Below, piece after piece: positions 60,387 through 64,000 of a stretch of DNA of 64,000 nt (the stretch's first letter is position 1; each line of letters opens with the position of its first letter). Position numbers and translations under genes: made by a program. This stretch comes from Pseudochelatococcus lubricantis. Its GTDB lineage: Bacteria; Pseudomonadota; Alphaproteobacteria; Rhizobiales; Beijerinckiaceae. The notes under the pieces are model-generated. The model was not told the DNA's origin. It ran no database searches and saw only the letters and a list, made by a program, of their open reading frames with translations. The stretch spans positions 1,116,001-1,180,000 of the forward strand of contig NZ_JBHLXC010000002.1 of the NCBI RefSeq assembly GCF_042432495.1, written 5' to 3'.

Positions 60387-62756
60387 ATGACTTCCATCTC
60401 CCGGAAAATCGCACAGGAACTCGGAATCAGGGCGGAGCAGGCCGAGGCCGCCGTAACCCTGCTCGACGACGGGGCGACCGTTCCGTTCATCGCCCGCTAC
60501 CGTAAGGAGGCGACCGGCGCGCTTGACGATGCCCAGCTTCGCGCGCTGGAGGAGCGGCTGCGCTACCTGCGCGAGCTGGAGGAACGCCGCGCCGCTGTGC
60601 TCGCCAGCGTCGAGGAGCAGGGCAAGCTGACGGACGACCTGCGCGCCAGCCTGCTCGCCGCCGACACCAAGGCGCGCATCGAGGACATCTATCTGCCCTA
60701 CAAGCCCAGGCGCCGCACGAAGGCGCAGATCGCCCGCGAGGCCGGGCTCGGGCCGTTGGCAGAGGTGCTCTGCGGCGATCCCGCACAGGCGCCCGAGGCA
60801 CAGGCGGCGCGCTTCGTCGACGAGGCGAAGGGCGTCGCGACCGTGCAGGCGGCACTGGAAGGAGCGCGCGCCATTCTGGTCGAGCGGTTCTCGGAGGACG
60901 CCGACCTGATCGGCCTGCTGCGCGAGGACATGTGGCGGGCCGGCCGGCTGGCGTCGAAGGTGCGCGAGGGCAAGGAGACCGAAGGCGCCAAGTTCGCCGA
61001 CTACTTCGATTTTTCCGAACCTTTCGCCAAACTGCCGTCGCACCGCATTCTGGCGCTGTTCCGCGGCGAGAAAGAGGAGGTGCTGACGCTTGGCTTCGAG
61101 CCGGTGCCGGCGAGCGAGGCGCCTTCCACGGGGCCGGGGCCATATGAGTTGCGCATCGCGCAGCGCTTCGGCATCGCCGACCGGGGGCGGCCGGGCGACG
61201 CATGGCTGCGCGAGGCCGTGCGCTGGGCCTGGCGCACACGCATCCTGGTGTCGCTGTCGCTCGATCTGCGCGCGCGCTTGTGGCAGGCGGCGGAGGATGA
61301 AGCCGTGCGCGTATTTGCCGGCAACCTGCGCGATCTCCTGCTCGCGGCTCCCGCCGGCGTGCGCGCCACCATGGGGCTCGATCCCGGCTATCGCACGGGC
61401 GTCAAGGTTGCGGTGATCGACGGCACCGGCAAGGTGGTGGATACCGCCGCCGTCTTCCCGCACGAGCCGCAGCGGCGCTGGGACGAGGCGCTAGGGACGC
61501 TCGCCGCGCTCGCCACCCGGCACAAGGTGGAGCTGATCGCCATCGGCAACGGCACCGCCTCACGCGAGACCGACCGGCTCGCCGCCGAACTGATCGGCAA
61601 GTATCCGCAGCTCAAGCTGACCAAGATCGTGGTTTCCGAGGCCGGCGCTTCCGTCTATTCCGCCTCGGCCTACGCCTCGCAGGAACTGCCGGAACTCGAC
61701 GTGACACTGCGCGGCGCGGTCTCCATCGCCCGCCGCCTGCAGGATCCGCTGGCGGAACTCGTCAAGATCGATCCGAAATCCATTGGCGTCGGGCAATACC
61801 AGCACGACCTTGCCGAGGGGAAGCTGTCGCGCTCCCTCGATGCGGTTGTGGAGGACTGCGTGAACGGCGTGGGTGTCGACGTCAACACCGCCTCGGTGCC
61901 GCTGCTCGCGCGGGTCTCGGGCGTAGGCGAGGGGCTGGCGCGTAACATCGTGCTGCACCGCGACGAGAACGGTCCCTTCCGCAAGCGCAGCGACCTGAAG
62001 AAGGTGGCGCGGCTCGGCCCCAAGGCGTTCGAACTGTGTGCCGGCTTCCTGCGCATCCGCGACGGCGACGACCCGCTCGACGCCTCGGGCGTGCACCCGG
62101 AAGCCTATCCGGTGGTGCGGCGCATTCTGGCGGCAACGAAAAGCGACATCCGTGCGCTGATCGGCGACACGCCGACCCTGCGGGGGCTGCCGCCGGCGCG
62201 CTTCACGGACGATACCTTCGGCATCCCCACCGTCACGGATATCCTGCGCGAGCTGGAAAAACCCGGCCGCGATCCGCGCCCCGCCTTCCGCACGGCGACT
62301 TTCCGGGAGGGCGTGGAAAAGATCAGCGATCTCGAACCCGGCATGGTGCTGGAGGGCGTCGTCACCAATGTCGCCGCCTTCGGCGCCTTCGTCGATATCG
62401 GTGTGCATCAGGATGGGCTTGTGCACATTTCCGCCATGGCCAACACCTTCGTCAAAGACCCGCGCGACGTGGCCAAGCCCGGCGACGTGGTGCGGGTGAA
62501 GGTGCTGGAGGTCGATGCCGCGCGCAAGCGCATCGCCCTGAGCATGCGCCTCGACGACGAGGCGGCCGGCGGGCGGCGGAACGCACCGCAGGGGAAGCAG
62601 GGACAAGGAAAGCCGGAGCAAGGAAAGCCGCAGCGCGTGGAAGAGCGCCGCGCGGACAACCGGAAGGGCGTCAAGCCCGCTTCCTCCGCGGGCGCCGGCT
62701 CCGCGTTGGCCGAGGCCCTGCGCCGCGCAGGCCTTTCGGACGGCAAGGAAGGCTGA
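60387..62756 (+). CDS. tex: Tex RNA-binding transcriptional accessory protein
   Basis: Nucleic-acid-binding protein conserved in bacteria, 789 residues. Order of domains: the Tex N-terminal helical region (1-190), a YqgF RNase-H-like domain around 320-450 (MGLDPGYRTGVKVAVID), helix-hairpin-helix repeats around 490-570, and an S1 RNA-binding domain around 648-720 (GMVLEGVVTNVAAFGAFVDIGVHQDGLVH). A Lys/Gln/Gly-rich tail follows. The ATG at 60387 is preferred; the frame is open 42 bases further upstream. Confidence 0.94.
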   Translation: MTSISRKIAQELGIRAEQAEAAVTLLDDGATVPFIARYRKEATGALDDAQLRALEERLRYLRELEERRAAVLASVEEQGKLTDDLRASLLAADTKARIEDIYLPYKPRRRTKAQIAREAGLGPLAEVLCGDPAQAPEAQAARFVDEAKGVATVQAALEGARAILVERFSEDADLIGLLREDMWRAGRLASKVREGKETEGAKFADYFDFSEPFAKLPSHRILALFRGEKEEVLTLGFEPVPASEAPSTGPGPYELRIAQRFGIADRGRPGDAWLREAVRWAWRTRILVSLSLDLRARLWQAAEDEAVRVFAGNLRDLLLAAPAGVRATMGLDPGYRTGVKVAVIDGTGKVVDTAAVFPHEPQRRWDEALGTLAALATRHKVELIAIGNGTASRETDRLAAELIGKYPQLKLTKIVVSEAGASVYSASAYASQELPELDVTLRGAVSIARRLQDPLAELVKIDPKSIGVGQYQHDLAEGKLSRSLDAVVEDCVNGVGVDVNTASVPLLARVSGVGEGLARNIVLHRDENGPFRKRSDLKKVARLGPKAFELCAGFLRIRDGDDPLDASGVHPEAYPVVRRILAATKSDIRALIGDTPTLRGLPPARFTDDTFGIPTVTDILRELEKPGRDPRPAFRTATFREGVEKISDLEPGMVLEGVVTNVAAFGAFVDIGVHQDGLVHISAMANTFVKDPRDVAKPGDVVRVKVLEVDAARKRIALSMRLDDEAAGGRRNAPQGKQGQGKPEQGKPQRVEERRADNRKGVKPASSAGAGSALAEALRRAGLSDGKEG

Positions 62757-62774
62757 CAACTGATACGCCGCGTC

Positions 62775-62799
62775 GGCGGGACAGCGCGCCCGTCCCGCC
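62775..62799 (+). terminator. GC-rich hairpin between tex and the terminal hydrolase gene
   Basis: Perfect 8-bp arms GGCGGGAC and GTCCCGCC with a 9-base loop, 18 bases after the tex stop. No U run follows, so full termination is doubtful; it may lower read-through into the next gene. Confidence 0.4.
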
Positions 62800-62820
62800 C
62801 GCTGACAGGAAAATTGCTGC

Positions 62821-64000
62821 ATGCTCAGGTTTTTGCACCGGCTTATCAAACGGCTTCTGATCCTCGCCGTAGTCGTGTTCGCGGCTCTGTTCGTCTGGCG
62901 CGGATGGGATATGCGGCGCGGCCTGCCGCTTGAGGCGTGGCACACCTACGAGCTGGCGGAACCGGACGCCGAGGAGCTGGAGAGGGCCGACTGGGCGCAC
63001 TACCTGCGTGCCGAGGAGGCGCTGTTCAGCCGCGTCCGGCATGACATCGCCAGCGCGCTGCAGCCGGATGACCGCACGCACTACAACCGCTACTCCACGA
63101 CGAGCCCCGTCTATCCATGGCGCTTCGCGCGGGACTGGAACCGCTCCGCCGTGATGCTGCCGGAGGGCAAGCCTGTCGGCGCCGCGGTGCTGCTGCACGG
63201 CCTCACCGATTCCCCCTACAGCCTGCGCCATATCGGCAACCTCTACCGCGAGCGCGGCTTCGCTGTCGTCTCCATCCGCCTGCCGGGTCACGGCACGGTG
63301 CCGGGGTCGCTGAAGGTGACGCGGCTCGAACAATGGACAGCCGCAACCCGGCTGGCGGTGCGCGAGGCGCGCCGGCTCGCGGGCGAGGGGGCGCCGCTGC
63401 ATGTCGTCGGCTATTCCAACGGCGGCGCGCTGGCGCTCAACTATGCCATCGAGGCGCTCGGCGACGGAGCGTTGAAGCGGCCGGACCGCCTCGTCCTGTT
63501 GTCGCCGATGGTCGGCATCACGCCTTTCGCGCGCTTCACGTGGCTTGCCGGCCTGCCTGCGGTCATCCCCGCCTTCGCGCAGTCGGCCTGGCTGTCGATC
63601 CTGCCGGAGTTCAACCCCTTCAAGTATAATTCCATGCCGGTGAATGCCGCGCAGCGGTCCTTCGACATGACGCAGATCGTGCAGGGCGGGCTGAGGCGGC
63701 TGGATGAGGAGGGGCGCATGGCGGAATTTCCGCCGGTGCTCACCTTCCAGTCGGTGTTCGATTTCACGGTGAGCACGTCCGCCGTCATCACCGAACTTTA
63801 CGCGCGCCTGCCCGCCAATGGCAGCGAGCTGGTGCTGTTCGATCCCAATTTCGATCTCAACACCCGCTTCGGCGCACAGGTCGACGACGACACGCGCGAT
63901 GCGATTCTGGCGAAGCTGCCGTCCATGCCGCGCCGCTTCCGCACGGTTCTCGTCACCAGCGCCGACAGGCTGACCAGCGACATGGTGGCGCGCACCGCGG
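62821..64000 (+). CDS. Membrane-anchored alpha/beta hydrolase (partial, cut by right edge)
   Basis: The first 393 residues are in the window. An N-terminal helix (LLILAVVVFAALFVW) anchors it, with the enzyme domain presumably in the periplasm. The alpha/beta-hydrolase oxyanion segment is AVLLHGLTDSPYSLRHIG, and the nucleophile is Ser199 in GYSNGG. The expected acid/His partners would be near or beyond the edge. It looks like a carboxylesterase/lysophospholipase, with substrate unknown. It starts 64 bp after tex. Confidence 0.82.
   Translation, partial: MLRFLHRLIKRLLILAVVVFAALFVWRGWDMRRGLPLEAWHTYELAEPDAEELERADWAHYLRAEEALFSRVRHDIASALQPDDRTHYNRYSTTSPVYPWRFARDWNRSAVMLPEGKPVGAAVLLHGLTDSPYSLRHIGNLYRERGFAVVSIRLPGHGTVPGSLKVTRLEQWTAATRLAVREARRLAGEGAPLHVVGYSNGGALALNYAIEALGDGALKRPDRLVLLSPMVGITPFARFTWLAGLPAVIPAFAQSAWLSILPEFNPFKYNSMPVNAAQRSFDMTQIVQGGLRRLDEEGRMAEFPPVLTFQSVFDFTVSTSAVITELYARLPANGSELVLFDPNFDLNTRFGAQVDDDTRDAILAKLPSMPRRFRTVLVTSADRLTSDMVARTA

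Overview
The window is 64 kb of GC-rich (about two-thirds G+C), densely coded chromosomal DNA. It reads as an alphaproteobacterium, most likely of the order Hyphomicrobiales (Rhizobiales). The evidence is the gene order nuoA-N, birA, RNase J, DUF1467, proS, lolC, lolD; a short ProRS without editing domain; the mutM/ubiE/ubiB/coaBC/dut and pdxH/RT0821/dnaJ/fabI neighbourhoods; and two promoters matching the alphaproteobacterial EcfG general-stress consensus (GGAAC-N16-CGTT). I cannot name genus or species from sequence reading alone. There are no rRNA genes, CRISPR arrays, transposases or prophage genes. Almost everything is core housekeeping, with a few accessory insertions.

Layout. 1-11.2 kb: parE (cut by the left edge), a rhomboid protease, a CBS protein, a patatin-like phospholipase, the envelope pair tamA-tamB, and a 76-residue protein behind an EcfG-type promoter. 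11.5-27.0 kb: a complete 14-gene complex I operon (nuoA-N) with two extra genes, a GFA-fold zinc protein between nuoC and nuoD and a two-helix membrane protein between nuoH and nuoI. A UUCG hairpin sits between nuoI and nuoJ. 27.0-33.5 kb: birA, RNase J, DUF1467, proS, lolC and lolD, with a probable leftward small transcript before proS. 33.5-38.9 kb: an accessory cassette with an RpiR-type regulator translationally coupled to an ABC ATPase, then a ferric-iron binding protein and its two-domain permease, with several dyads and hairpins between them. 39.1-44.9 kb: tRNA-Gln(CTG), galM, a small lipoprotein, a glyoxalase, a FieF-like cation exporter with an enlarged cytosolic tail, an HWE histidine kinase and a KGG-repeat stress protein with an EcfG-type promoter. 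45.0-50.3 kb: mutM divergent from ubiE-ubiB-coaBC-dut. 50.5-55.0 kb: an Rrf2 regulator with cysK, then typA and pdxH leftward. 55.1-64 kb: an RT0821-type lipoprotein, a DnaJ-like co-chaperone, fabI, a histidine phosphatase, an MhpD-like hydratase, SleB, tex and a membrane-anchored hydrolase cut by the right edge.

How the genes work together. The centre is respiration (complex I, with ubiquinone synthesis from ubiE/ubiB) and envelope building (TamA/TamB, Lol, FabI, SleB). Around it are cofactor genes (birA, coaBC, pdxH) and nucleic-acid maintenance genes (parE, mutM, dut, RNase J, Tex). The less ordinary material is the set of EcfG-type promoters beside a soluble HWE kinase, the RpiR-linked iron importer, the two non-subunit genes inside the nuo operon, and several regulatory inverted repeats.
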